In this document: positions 34,178 through 42,640 of the stretch, one piece after another
Position numbering within the stretch: position 1 is the first letter of the stretch
Layout of the letters: every line of letters begins with the position of its first letter
Assembly (NCBI RefSeq): GCF_900186965.1
Contig: NZ_LT906457.1
Span: forward strand, 2,568,501 to 2,632,500
DNA from: Legionella spiritensis
GTDB taxonomy: Bacteria > Pseudomonadota > Gammaproteobacteria > Legionellales > Legionellaceae
Reading direction: 5' to 3'
DNA: 64,000 bases
Translations under genes and position numbers: made by a program
Notes under the pieces: generated by a model
Told to the model about the DNA's origin: nothing
Seen by the model: only the letters and a program-made list of their open reading frames with translations
The model's database searches: none

Positions 34178-35410
34178 TTAAACCGCCTTAAGGCAATGCC
34201 GGTCTTGCAAGTCATTCAGACCGGCTTGAATAATGGCTTGTTCATCCGGATCCGTAGCCAACGTTAACGCCTCGGCATAAAGCGTTTTTTCCTTACGCAA
34301 TGCGGCGGTTATTCGTTTTCTTTTTCGTTGATACTCGGAAACCAGCAACCTTTCCTGGTAACCTAACGGTTCTCGCAACTTCCGTTCATAAATATCGGGA
34401 ACAAATGTCAAAAATTCGCCATCCGGTTTCAATGCGTCCATCAGCGCCTCTGCACGAAATAGTCCACTTCGCAATCCTATTCCCGCCCCGTAATCCGGAT
34501 CGATTTGCGCGCCGCCACATGGAATAACTTTGGGCAGACCTTGCCCGCCCTGAAACAAAGGCTCCGTCACTTTGCAAGGATCCAGCTGAAAAGTGCGATA
34601 TCTCGTTTCATTCTGATTCTTTATAAAATCAACGGACTCCAGTTCCGTTTTTAATTGAATTACCGCTTTAAGCCAGTCCATCAATTCCTCAAACCCGGCT
34701 CGGAACAGTTTTGGCGGTATTTCAACATAGAAATAGACACCCTGCCATTCCGGTGCACCAGATAAAGCGTATCTTTTTATCCCCAGTTCCGGCTCAATAA
34801 ACTCCGGCCATCCGAACTCATGACGCAACCTTTCCAGGGTCAGGACGTGCTTTAAAGGGTTGTGCGCTATTTTGTCAGTTATCAATCGGGCATTTAGGGT
34901 GTTCATCGTGGTATGGACGGCTAAATGATGTTTCACTGGATTGTCCGCAATCCGCTCGATGGTAAATGCCCTTTTATGGGAAGGATGTTTCTCATTAATC
35001 TTTCTAACCAAAAGCCTCCTGGATCCGGTACAATCCAGAGTTATGGAGCAAGACAGCGAGGAGCCATTGCTGAACTGCAATTGCCCTTGCTGCAAATCGA
35101 CAAACTCGGCTTTGATAAACCGTATTTTGTGTTTTTTTGCTTCCAGGCAGAGTGCCGTTTCCAAATCCATGATAAAAATGGAGCTGCCGTTATCCCCTCC
35201 TTCCCTGAAATGACGCGGATCCAAAGCCACCTTTCTGGTCAGAACGTCCAGAACATTTTTAGCGACGAATCCAGGCGTGTTATACTCATCTAACCTGGGC
35301 TCAATGACTACAACCTGCATGGGCACATGCACTTCTTCCAAAACATGACTTAAGCGGATAGCCAGGTACAATCCTATGGGACCACCGCCAACTACAGCAA
35401 TATTTTTCAC
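34178..35410 (-). CDS. FAD-dependent oxidoreductase/monooxygenase of unknown substrate
   Basis: About 410 residues with an N-terminal Rossmann FAD site (IAVVGGGPIGLYLAIRL), a short second strand ending in VVVIEPRLDEY, an LDCTGSRR segment matching the late GD/TG region of flavoproteins, and GLRSGLFRAEALMDAL near the C-terminus. GTG 35410 begins the MKNIAVVGGG head; the frame extends to a GTG at 35419. The substrate cannot be read. The C-terminal 90 residues are basic and helical (YQRKRKRITAALRKEK). A monooxygenase-type fold of this size occurs in some Legionella orphan flavoproteins. Confidence 0.78.
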   Translation of the reverse strand: MKNIAVVGGGPIGLYLAIRLSHVLEEVHVPMQVVVIEPRLDEYNTPGFVAKNVLDVLTRKVALDPRHFREGGDNGSSIFIMDLETALCLEAKKHKIRFIKAEFVDLQQGQLQFSNGSSLSCSITLDCTGSRRLLVRKINEKHPSHKRAFTIERIADNPVKHHLAVHTTMNTLNARLITDKIAHNPLKHVLTLERLRHEFGWPEFIEPELGIKRYALSGAPEWQGVYFYVEIPPKLFRAGFEELMDWLKAVIQLKTELESVDFIKNQNETRYRTFQLDPCKVTEPLFQGGQGLPKVIPCGGAQIDPDYGAGIGLRSGLFRAEALMDALKPDGEFLTFVPDIYERKLREPLGYQERLLVSEYQRKRKRITAALRKEKTLYAEALTLATDPDEQAIIQAGLNDLQDRHCLKAV

Positions 35411-35514
35411 TAACCACACCCATATCAGTAAAACAATTGCAACGTTATCAATATAAGTATAGTTAACAGGCCGCTTTTCTGATATTCCAGTAAGGAATTG
35501 CGCGCTAAACCCAT

Positions 35515-36297
35515 TCAGATTTTTTGAGCATTATCCCGCATGACAGCGTCGCCTCCATGACGGCTGCAAGCACTATTATTTGTGGTAGAATCCGGAGACG
35601 GCATAACAAGGGTAATGCCATGCCGGGCATAAGCGCTTTGAATGTTACCCAGTTCCAGACGCAGGCGCCGGACTACTTTTTCCATCTCACCTTTTTTCCA
35701 GGCGACACTTTTATCATTGCCGGGCACGTTCGGATCCTTGCTTTTAAAGAGAAAGGCGACCCCTGGCTTTGGCCCATTCAGAACCACACCCGCCACGTAT
35801 GCAACATTTGGATTACCACGGCCCATAATATGCGCGTGCAGCAGGCAGGGTTCCCTTGCCGTACCAAGATAAGTCGTCCCGGTATCGCTATCATAGCCAT
35901 GGCAGTTATTACCCATCATCGCGGTTTGAGACACCGGTGTGATACGGCTGTAGGTTTGGGCCATCATCTGAACCAGAATACCCAACCCTATCCTTTCCAA
36001 AGAAGAATAATCCCGATTCATCACCGTACGCATGTCTTTGTTATTAATCAACGTTACGATACTGCGATAACCGCGTTCATCCGTGGGGTTTAAGTAAATG
36101 GCATACTCCAACCTTTTAAAACAGGCAAGCGCCACTACTTTGGGATCACTCGTAACATAAGGTTGCAAGGCCCAATGCCCGGGGAGATAATTCCCTTGAT
36201 AATAGATCTTGCCGGAAGCAGGCGGCTTGGCAAAACCCGATGTAAAAAGCCATGGGGACAACAATAGACCTAATATCGTTTGTTTCACAAGCGCCAT
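35515..36297 (-). CDS. Secreted protein of unknown function with repeat-derived C-terminus
   Basis: 260 residues with a signal peptide (MALVKQTILGLLLSPWLFTSGFA) and an extracytoplasmic domain with several Cys (ALACF, NNCHGYD, EPCLLHAH). The central HAHIMGRGNPNVAYVAGV segment, with its HxH, is the most conserved-looking part, but no family is recognised. The last 17 or so residues (CSRHGGDAVMRDNAQKI) are encoded by an arm of the dispersed repeat, so the original C-terminus was probably replaced when that repeat entered. A moderate ribosome site (GGTAAGC) precedes the ATG. Confidence 0.72.
   Translation of the reverse strand: MALVKQTILGLLLSPWLFTSGFAKPPASGKIYYQGNYLPGHWALQPYVTSDPKVVALACFKRLEYAIYLNPTDERGYRSIVTLINNKDMRTVMNRDYSSLERIGLGILVQMMAQTYSRITPVSQTAMMGNNCHGYDSDTGTTYLGTAREPCLLHAHIMGRGNPNVAYVAGVVLNGPKPGVAFLFKSKDPNVPGNDKSVAWKKGEMEKVVRRLRLELGNIQSAYARHGITLVMPSPDSTTNNSACSRHGGDAVMRDNAQKI
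35524..35575. repeat. Half copy of the dispersed repeat, within the 3' end of a gene
   Basis: TTATCCCGCATGACAGCG (35532-35549) and TCGCCTCCATGACGGCTGC (about 35550-35568) match the right arm of copies A, D and G. Only one arm is present. It is translated in the frame of the secreted protein gene. Confidence 0.65.
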
Positions 36298-36331
36298 GCT
36301 TACCAGTACCTCTTTCGTTATTGAGCCGGAT

Positions 36332-38701
36332 CTATACCTTCTTTTCTACAGAAACAACTTCGTCCACCTCACCGGGTGACGTATTGGTGTTGTCAGCGGG
36401 TTTCGGTTGAAACAAACCATGATGTAACAAAGCGACCTTTAATATCCGCTTGGCAAGCAGTTGTTCCGTATACATGCCGGCGTCATTAAACGCGTATTCA
36501 AAAAAGGCCTGGCACTCCTTATTTTTGCTGAAATACGTCTGCAAATCGAGTTTTACCCCGTGCGACAAAAATACTTTTTGTACTTCCACATCATGAAGCA
36601 CGTCCATAACTTCCAGCATGGCGTGATAGCCTCGTTTGGCATAAACAGCCACCAACTGCACCAGAAATAACGTCAGATCACGTTCCAGGCCAAGATCACC
36701 TTCCCTGGCAGCCATATATTTATTGAGCATGCCCACGATATTACAGGTGTGTCCGGAAATCGAACCTACATAGGCGGAACGATGCCGGTTATTACTCCTG
36801 AACCATTGGAATTTGCCTGTATCCTGGCTTGCCGGCGACGAGGTATCGACCAGCATATTGCGCACCGGTCCTTTCTCGGCGTCCCGGAAAGTCGGTGATG
36901 TGCCTTTCATCACCCCGCCGGCCGAATTCCAGGTATCGGCCCCGACGTTATCAGGGGACGTTTCAAATTTCCTTTCCAGAATACCGGTTTCGCCGGGTTT
37001 TGGTATGCGGTCACGACCTTTATAAACAACACAGATTTTTTCACGCAAGGTGTTGATAAACTCAATCTCGCTCGTCTGAAATTTTGACGTGTCTTTATAG
37101 CCGTTCGCAAACTGACTGATTTTTTGCTCCATTTCCAGAGGGTTGGTGACAACACCGTCTTCGCCCAGAAAAAAACAAAGAATTTTGTTCGCCGCATCGA
37201 GTGTTTCCTTATGCAGCATTGAGTCGTCATAGAACGGCTCCTTAAGGGGAGTTATCGCTTCAATAGTTTCCTCGGAATGGGTAATACCATTAATATATTG
37301 AGCCAGGCGTGTTTCAAAGAAACGTCTGGGATCATTATTAGCCGGGTCAACGTCTTTTAGTTTGTCAATACAGGCCAAAATCAGGTGACAATCCTCAACC
37401 TGAAATTGCGCCTCGTCGCCCATTTCAGACTGAGCGAGAAAATATTTTCTAATTCTTCCGATACAGGACTCGTAATCGACAAACAAATAATCAGCCGATA
37501 TCGCCTGAAGCAGGTCTCTATCGCAATCTTGCCGTGACTGTAAAAAAGCGATGGTCAGTATAATAAAATGGGATATATCCGCGGCATTGGTTAAAATATC
37601 GATATCCTTTAGATTGGTACCATAACTAATCGCTGCCAGATAAAGTTTTTTGGATAACCGATGCTTTGTATAATTTGCATCGCCCAGGGAAGGTCTGAAA
37701 GCCGGCAATACGGGATCAAACGACAAATCCGTCAATTGCGAGATAACGGACTGGGCCGCCTCCCGCTCCACGTCATGAAGAAATGCCAAAGCCAGTGTTT
37801 TTTTGTCCCTCATACTGATACCAATCGCAGTTTTATCCGGCGCCAGTTCCGGTATGGATTGAAACGTTTTCATCAGCAGAGGTAATAACAGGTTGGCCGG
37901 CTCCCTGGCCAGTTCATGCTGGATATAACCCAATGTGTCCGATGTAAAAATAGCACTGGATCGCTTGTCATCCATGTTGCACAGCTGCAAATCGCTCTGA
38001 TCAACAGTTAACTTCAAACGTCCCATCACTTCGCAGAACAATCCTTCATTCTTGGTCAGCACAGCTTTTAAAAACAGTGGTTTTAACAGCAACTGGTCGT
38101 CTTTGTTCAAATGGCTTAAAGCCGAATAAATGGCATGAAAACGTTCGGCGTCGCTCTCTTTTATTTCAGGGATAACAGACATGTCGGATTTTTCGGCTGT
38201 CTGTGGTAGCGAGCCATCCAATGTTTGCGTTCCCGGAATCGGAGGGGCCGTTGTTTCTTCAACAGTGGGTTTAACAAAAACATCCTGTTTTTCAACAGTG
38301 TCCTGTAGCCGTTCACCCAATCCTTCCGTCGCGCGAGCCATACGAACACTGACATCCTCCGATGCTTTTTGCACCATAGCGCTCGTATCTTCGGCCACCT
38401 TCGCCAAACGCTCACCCAATCCTTCCGTCGCGCGAGCCATACGAACACTGACATCCTCCGATGCTTTTTGCACCATGGCGCTCGTGTCTTCGGCCACCTT
38501 CGCCAAACGCTCACCCAATCCTTCCGTCGCGCGAGCCATACGAACACTGACATCCTCCGACGCTTTTTGCACCATAGCGCTCGTGTCTTCGGCCACCGTC
38601 GCCAAACGCTCGCTTAATTTATCGGATTCCAGCTTTATACGTTTGGAAGTATCATCCGAGACACGCTGCAAAATCTCTAAAATGTCTTTTTCACTTTTCA
38701 T
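36332..38701 (-). CDS. Large orphan protein with N-terminal 33-residue tandem repeats, candidate effector
   Basis: 789 residues. Residues about 31-131 hold three nearly identical 33-residue copies of LGERLAKVAEDTSAMVQKASEDVSVRMARATEG, amphipathic helices with a phasin/apolipoprotein-like pattern that could bind membrane or coil. The remaining 650 residues are helical and soluble, without a recognised domain. A disordered stretch near 570-610 (TGILERKFETSPDNVGADTW) divides the protein. The C-terminus (NTNTSPGEVDEVVSVEKKV) is polar and moderately Glu-rich. GAGG precedes the ATG. The plan resembles Legionella coiled-coil effectors, but that is inference. Confidence 0.8.
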   Translation of the reverse strand: MKSEKDILEILQRVSDDTSKRIKLESDKLSERLATVAEDTSAMVQKASEDVSVRMARATEGLGERLAKVAEDTSAMVQKASEDVSVRMARATEGLGERLAKVAEDTSAMVQKASEDVSVRMARATEGLGERLQDTVEKQDVFVKPTVEETTAPPIPGTQTLDGSLPQTAEKSDMSVIPEIKESDAERFHAIYSALSHLNKDDQLLLKPLFLKAVLTKNEGLFCEVMGRLKLTVDQSDLQLCNMDDKRSSAIFTSDTLGYIQHELAREPANLLLPLLMKTFQSIPELAPDKTAIGISMRDKKTLALAFLHDVEREAAQSVISQLTDLSFDPVLPAFRPSLGDANYTKHRLSKKLYLAAISYGTNLKDIDILTNAADISHFIILTIAFLQSRQDCDRDLLQAISADYLFVDYESCIGRIRKYFLAQSEMGDEAQFQVEDCHLILACIDKLKDVDPANNDPRRFFETRLAQYINGITHSEETIEAITPLKEPFYDDSMLHKETLDAANKILCFFLGEDGVVTNPLEMEQKISQFANGYKDTSKFQTSEIEFINTLREKICVVYKGRDRIPKPGETGILERKFETSPDNVGADTWNSAGGVMKGTSPTFRDAEKGPVRNMLVDTSSPASQDTGKFQWFRSNNRHRSAYVGSISGHTCNIVGMLNKYMAAREGDLGLERDLTLFLVQLVAVYAKRGYHAMLEVMDVLHDVEVQKVFLSHGVKLDLQTYFSKNKECQAFFEYAFNDAGMYTEQLLAKRILKVALLHHGLFQPKPADNTNTSPGEVDEVVSVEKKV
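38311..38610 (-). repeat. Three 99-bp tandem repeats within the 789-residue protein gene
   Basis: The period is exactly 99 bp: CACCCAATCCTTCCG begins at 38314, 38413 and 38512. Copies differ at only a few bases (for example CCATAGCGC versus CCATGGCGC), and the unit keeps the reading frame (33 codons). The near-identity suggests recent expansion or ongoing slippage or recombination. Confidence 0.95.
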
Positions 38702-39186
38702 TACAAACCTCTACCATTCATATGCTTCGCACTGAAGGACTGGATATTATACAGACTGTCATAAATATTCGTAAATTCATGGCAATTTGCCAGACTTTAA
38801 AAACACGCCTTCGATGAATATAAAATAAAAACATTAAGTCAATATTACGAATCGTGGAAAATAAATTATTCATAATGTAAAATATTTGTAATGAAAGTTT
38901 TCCAAACAGAACAAATATTCATTAAAAACACGCAGCACGCAGGGAAGCGCAGCCGTATTACGGGTTTCTCGTGGAATATCTGCCTTTGCAAAAGATGTGC
39001 GGGCAAAATTGACCCATATACGCATTACGGCTTTGCCTTCATGACAGGCTACAAAAAAAGCGGTTGTACGAGCACACAACGATTGTTTAATATAAGAACA
39101 AATTGACAAATTGATACATATTATGTTTCAATTTGCAGGTTCGAGCGTGTTTTCTTATTTTTAATATGACTCATGAGGTGATTCAA
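38702..39186. other. Divergent intergenic region with a degenerate copy of the dispersed repeat (copy E)
   Basis: The first 200 bases are AT-rich and promoter-like. About 38935-39053 is a weak repeat copy: GCAGCCGTATTACGGG (38949-38964) on one side and CGCATTACGGCTTTGCC (39021-39037) followed by TTCATGACAGGCTAC on the other. The end (39170-39186, GAGGTGATTCAA) holds the ribosome site of the ankyrin-like gene. No gene is seen. Confidence 0.7.
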
Positions 39187-39987
39187 ATGTCTGGAAGATT
39201 CGTTCAAAGCGATGCTGTTAGCGAAGCACAATTAGGGTTGAACAAGGCCGTATACAGGAATGATAAAAAAACAGTTCGTGCCATCCTCAACAGCAATCCT
39301 TCGTTTATTAATACCATCATCCAGCCCCACATGGATTCCCCTCTATCCAATGCCCTGAGGAGAAGCCCTGTTGATATGGAGATGCTTGGAATATTAACAG
39401 GTTACGGCGTAACCTTTGATTATCCCGTTAATCCTCAAAAGATGTACCCGCTTGAAGTGGCCTGCCAGACAAAAAATGAGGAATTATTACAATTTCTTCT
39501 AAATCATAAGGCCATGCAAACAGAAAAAGCACCGCATTATTTATTGTCTCAAACTCATAAAATATCCTTATTGACCGAGGCGAATGTGATGAAACTATCC
39601 CGGATGATCTCTTTACTGGGTGGTCTGGATAAAATTGCCGATACAACAAATGAAAACGGCGAAACATTCCAGCAAAAAGCCCGGGAATCGTTGCTGATCA
39701 ATTCTGTTTATGGCTCTCTGACCTGCGACTATATGAATTTGTTAACTCTGGCGGAAAAAATACAAAGCTCAGGCTCTTACGGAGAAGACTACCCCACGCA
39801 AAAAATAGAGTTGCACGACGCTTTGCGCTCCATGAGAGAAGCGTATTATAAAAAGGAATCCGAGGACAAGCCCAAGTTAGGACATTCCATTCATGTCTTG
39901 TTCCATGGAAGCGGAGCGGGACTGGATCCTGACAATGACAATGACGAAAGAATGTCATACGGAGTCCGCCCCGGCATTACGGTGTAA
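39187..39987 (+). CDS. Ankyrin-repeat-like protein
   Basis: 266 residues from ATG 39187, which follows GAGGTGATTCAA; an in-frame TTG at 39133 lacks such a site. Residues 10-110 have two or three ankyrin-like helix pairs: LNKAVYRNDKKTVRAILNSN, SPLSNALRRSPVDMEMLGILTGYG, then PLEVACQTKNEELLQFLLNH. The rest is helical and polar without further repeats. Ankyrin proteins are common among Legionella effectors and bind host proteins. The C-terminus (DNDNDERMSYGVRPGITV) is hydrophilic. The 3' end may overlap the start of the transporter gene. Confidence 0.78.
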   Translation: MSGRFVQSDAVSEAQLGLNKAVYRNDKKTVRAILNSNPSFINTIIQPHMDSPLSNALRRSPVDMEMLGILTGYGVTFDYPVNPQKMYPLEVACQTKNEELLQFLLNHKAMQTEKAPHYLLSQTHKISLLTEANVMKLSRMISLLGGLDKIADTTNENGETFQQKARESLLINSVYGSLTCDYMNLLTLAEKIQSSGSYGEDYPTQKIELHDALRSMREAYYKKESEDKPKLGHSIHVLFHGSGAGLDPDNDNDERMSYGVRPGITV

Positions 39988-41197
39988 TAACGTGTTTGCC
40001 AGATTGATTTTCGCACTTACACCAATGGTTCTGGCCTTGCCTCTGGCCATGGATATTTATGTTCCGGCCATAGCTCACATGGCTCGTGATTTTCACGCCA
40101 GTGATGATCAAATGCTGCTGACCTTAAATTTGTTTATGGTGTGTGCGGGATTGATGCAGCTTGCCATCGGACCGGTTTCCGATCATTTTGGCCGTCGTAG
40201 CGTGTCCCTGTTTGTCATTGCCTGTTTTATTCTGGCCTCCATAGGCTGCGGGCTGTCTCGCGACGTGAATGATTTGATCCTGTTTCGGGTGTTGCAGGCG
40301 TTTGGCTCCTGCGGCATGATGGTACTTGGCTTTGCCATGGTTCGTGACCATTTAAGCGGCGAGCGTAGCGCCAGAGCATACAGTTTCCTGAATGGCATGA
40401 TCTCGTTCTCTCCTATTTTTGCAACCTTTATCGGCAGTTATATTGATCTTTATCTCGGCTGGCCGGCAACTTTCTGGTCGCTGCTACTGGTTGCGATACC
40501 AGCCGTCTTTACCATAGGATTCTGGCTGGACGAATCGTTGCCTGTTGAAAAACGAACCAGGCTGTCTTTTAACGTGATTCACACCTATCGCCAGGTATTT
40601 CAGCAGCGTGACTTTGTGATTTATAACCTGGTCTCATCTTTCGGTCATTGTTATTTTTACCTTTTTTGCGCCCTGTCGCCGTTTTTGCTTCTGCAAACCC
40701 TGCATATACCACAGCAATATTACGGTTTTTATTTCTGTTTTATGGGTTTTTCATTACTAACCGGCAGTTTTATCGGCGGGCTTATTGTGGAGCGTCTCGG
40801 TATATTCAAAACGTGTGTTCTGGGTTTCTGCCTGACCGGTGCGGGAGGCTTATGGATGCTGGCCTGGTATCAACTGTATGGCTTAAGCGCCAGCAATTTT
40901 GTTTATCCCATGCTGCTCATCGGCATAGGTGGCACCTTTTGTATGGGTGCGGGAACAGGCGGGGCTATGGCGCCTTTTGAGCAGGCTAAGGGAACGGCGG
41001 CCGCAGCCGTTGGCGCGTCTCGTTTTCTTTTTGCCGGTGTAGTCGGATATCTGGTCATGGGTAAAACCGTTCACACGACCTTACCGCTATCTGTACCAGC
41101 CATAATATTTAGCCTGCTTGGACTGATCTTACTTATTCGGCTGCAAGGTTCATACCCTGAAAAATATGTAAAAAGCGATGCTGAAATCATCCATTAA
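39935..41197 (+). CDS. Bcr/CflA-type MFS drug or metabolite exporter
   Basis: About 420 residues, 12 TM helices. TM1 is LIFALTPMVLALPLAMDIYVPA with the Asp/Tyr/Pro pattern (DIYVPA) typical of the Bcr/CflA branch. The loop between TM2 and TM3 has GPVSDHFGRR, and motif C-like glycines follow in TM5 (SFLNGMISFSP). The start is uncertain: ATG 39935 or 39941 overlaps the ankyrin-like gene by about 50 bases, while GTG 39992 begins 5 bases after its stop and would give a usual length of 402. Substrate unknown. Confidence 0.85.
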   Translation: MTMTKECHTESAPALRCNNVFARLIFALTPMVLALPLAMDIYVPAIAHMARDFHASDDQMLLTLNLFMVCAGLMQLAIGPVSDHFGRRSVSLFVIACFILASIGCGLSRDVNDLILFRVLQAFGSCGMMVLGFAMVRDHLSGERSARAYSFLNGMISFSPIFATFIGSYIDLYLGWPATFWSLLLVAIPAVFTIGFWLDESLPVEKRTRLSFNVIHTYRQVFQQRDFVIYNLVSSFGHCYFYLFCALSPFLLLQTLHIPQQYYGFYFCFMGFSLLTGSFIGGLIVERLGIFKTCVLGFCLTGAGGLWMLAWYQLYGLSASNFVYPMLLIGIGGTFCMGAGTGGAMAPFEQAKGTAAAAVGASRFLFAGVVGYLVMGKTVHTTLPLSVPAIIFSLLGLILLIRLQGSYPEKYVKSDAEIIH

Positions 41198-41312
41198 CAA
41201 CCCGGATCCGATCATTAATTATTAACACGCCGTATAAGAATGGATGATACTATTATCGCTGGTGTCAGGGGAATCTGGCTGGTGTCGAACCCGGTCCCTC
41301 TCTAAAAACTCA

Positions 41313-41906
41313 TCAAAAAGATAAAACGGTTTGATTTGTTATCCTTTCATTAACAGTCAAGTCGATTTTGACAAAAGAAATCAACGCGTTAAACTCCTTG
41401 CTGTAGTACCCGTCAAAACCTTTGTTTTTTATTTTATGCTCTACCAGATTGCCATATTGTGCAGGATAGGGACATTCTTTTTTCACGTCATCATGGAAAT
41501 TCAATGGATCTTTATCGAGGTCGTAAAAAGAAAATGTCGTTGGAATCAGAACTTCATAACATCGGGAGGCGCCAAATGAAACACACGGTTCCGGCTTATT
41601 TTCAAGGTAAAGATATACCCTTGGAACAAGATGCGATATACCTCTTTTATACTCCGACGAACGAACTGTAGAGGTTCCGAAATAGTTGGGATCAAGACAA
41701 GACAAATCATTGCAGCAACTATAATGAAACAGTCTGATATAGCAGTCCCCTGAAGTCACGGGTGAATGTTCCTGATGTTTGCGGGAAAAAAATCTTCCAG
41801 GCCTTGAATCGGTTGATTCAGCACAGTAACCATCGCTTTGTTTGCTCTCATCCTCACTCAGTTTACGGCTCTTACCCAATAAATTTTTTTCTGTTTTAGC
41901 TCGCAT
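41313..41906 (-). CDS. Orphan protein, possibly an ART- or nuclease-like toxin or effector fold
   Basis: 197 residues. The N-terminal 50 are polar and disordered. The rest contains LVPRVYLYLENKPE, CYEVLIPTTFSFYDLDKDPL and KIKNKGFDGYYSKEFNALISF, an order (strand, YDLDKDPL, GFDGYY, ALISF) that loosely recalls phage and effector ADP-ribosyltransferase- or barnase-like domains. That resemblance is weak and based on pattern only. The start lacks a clear ribosome site. It stands alone, with no immunity-like partner visible. Confidence 0.6.
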   Translation of the reverse strand: MRAKTEKNLLGKSRKLSEDESKQSDGYCAESTDSRPGRFFSRKHQEHSPVTSGDCYIRLFHYSCCNDLSCLDPNYFGTSTVRSSEYKRGISHLVPRVYLYLENKPEPCVSFGASRCYEVLIPTTFSFYDLDKDPLNFHDDVKKECPYPAQYGNLVEHKIKNKGFDGYYSKEFNALISFVKIDLTVNERITNQTVLSF

Positions 41907-41987
41907 CCAACCACCTGGTTCACCAATTCAGAGAACAAGAATAACTCACCATAACTGTAGTGTCCAAAGCACGATCATAATCTGGTA

Positions 41988-42380
41988 TTATTGTCCATCC
42001 GGCTGCGTGATAGGCATTTCCTTTCCGGGAGTCAGGGGAACTATCTTCTTGCCGGTGCATTGTTTGATATCTATGGTCTCCTTCGCAATACCTGTGCAGG
42101 AAACAACCAGTCCCTCCTTATTGTAAACCGTGATTTTAAAATAACTCGCAACATTCCTGTCAGGATGTTCATCATAAATATTGACGCGGTATTGTTGGGG
42201 ATTATTGTGTTTGGACAGCACTTGCATCATACATTTTGCCAATTCAAGGCCTGCTTTGTTATCGTCCTCGTAACAATGATTCATGATGCTAACGAGGAAA
42301 GCCACCACCCTGGTGTGCTCATCAGCACGCGCTGGCATGGTCATCAACAAAGAGAGAAGGAGAACGCTCAGCCATTTCAT
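41988..42380 (-). CDS. Small secreted protein of unknown function
   Basis: 130 residues with a clear signal peptide (MKWLSVLLLSLLMTMPARA, cleaved before DEHTR). The mature domain holds Cys in NHCYEDD, AKCMM, VSCTG and KQCTG, enough for two disulphides. YRVNIYDEHPDRNVASYFKI looks like the core strand region. No family is recognised. AAGGATAAACC before the ATG is a good ribosome site. It lies between the 197-residue orphan and the helA repeat. Confidence 0.72.
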   Translation of the reverse strand: MKWLSVLLLSLLMTMPARADEHTRVVAFLVSIMNHCYEDDNKAGLELAKCMMQVLSKHNNPQQYRVNIYDEHPDRNVASYFKITVYNKEGLVVSCTGIAKETIDIKQCTGKKIVPLTPGKEMPITQPDGQ

Positions 42381-42523
42381 GGTTTATCCTTAACGAGCCC
42401 CTGCTATTCACAATAATTAAACTATAGTGCCTAAAATTTATACATTCAAGTTAAAAAAACGATTTAAATTTAATCAAGCCATCATTATCCCCACGTGCCG
42501 TTGCTTGTCCGCGGTATCCAGTT

Positions 42524-42640
42524 CCGTAGCCCGCAAGGAGACCGCAGGTCGTATTGCGGGATGTCACGTCAACACCATGCCCGGGTCAAGAGATGGTGAA
42601 CTCGCATTGCGGTTTCGCCTTCAAGGGCGGCTATTCGGAG
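42524..42640. repeat. Dispersed repeat, copy F, reaching into the helA 3' end
   Basis: Arm GTAGCCCGCAAGGAGACC (42534-42541 onward from 42527) with GTATTGCGGGATG, then TTGCGGTTTCGCCTTC (about 42607-42622) and AAGGGCGGCTA. The second arm includes the helA stop codon (42621-42623) and its last few codons (SRP). Confidence 0.75.

Noticed and set aside
35524..36093. 189-residue plus-strand ORF
   Set aside because: Antisense shadow of the secreted protein gene.
38311..38610. Regular 99-bp direct repeats resembling an array (CRISPR-like)
   Set aside because: The repeats are contiguous without spacers and encode 33-residue units in the frame of the 789-residue protein.
38181..38735. Long plus-strand open frame with repeated residues
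   Set aside because: It is the antisense shadow of the in-frame tandem repeats; no ribosome site and Ser/Thr-rich shadow composition.
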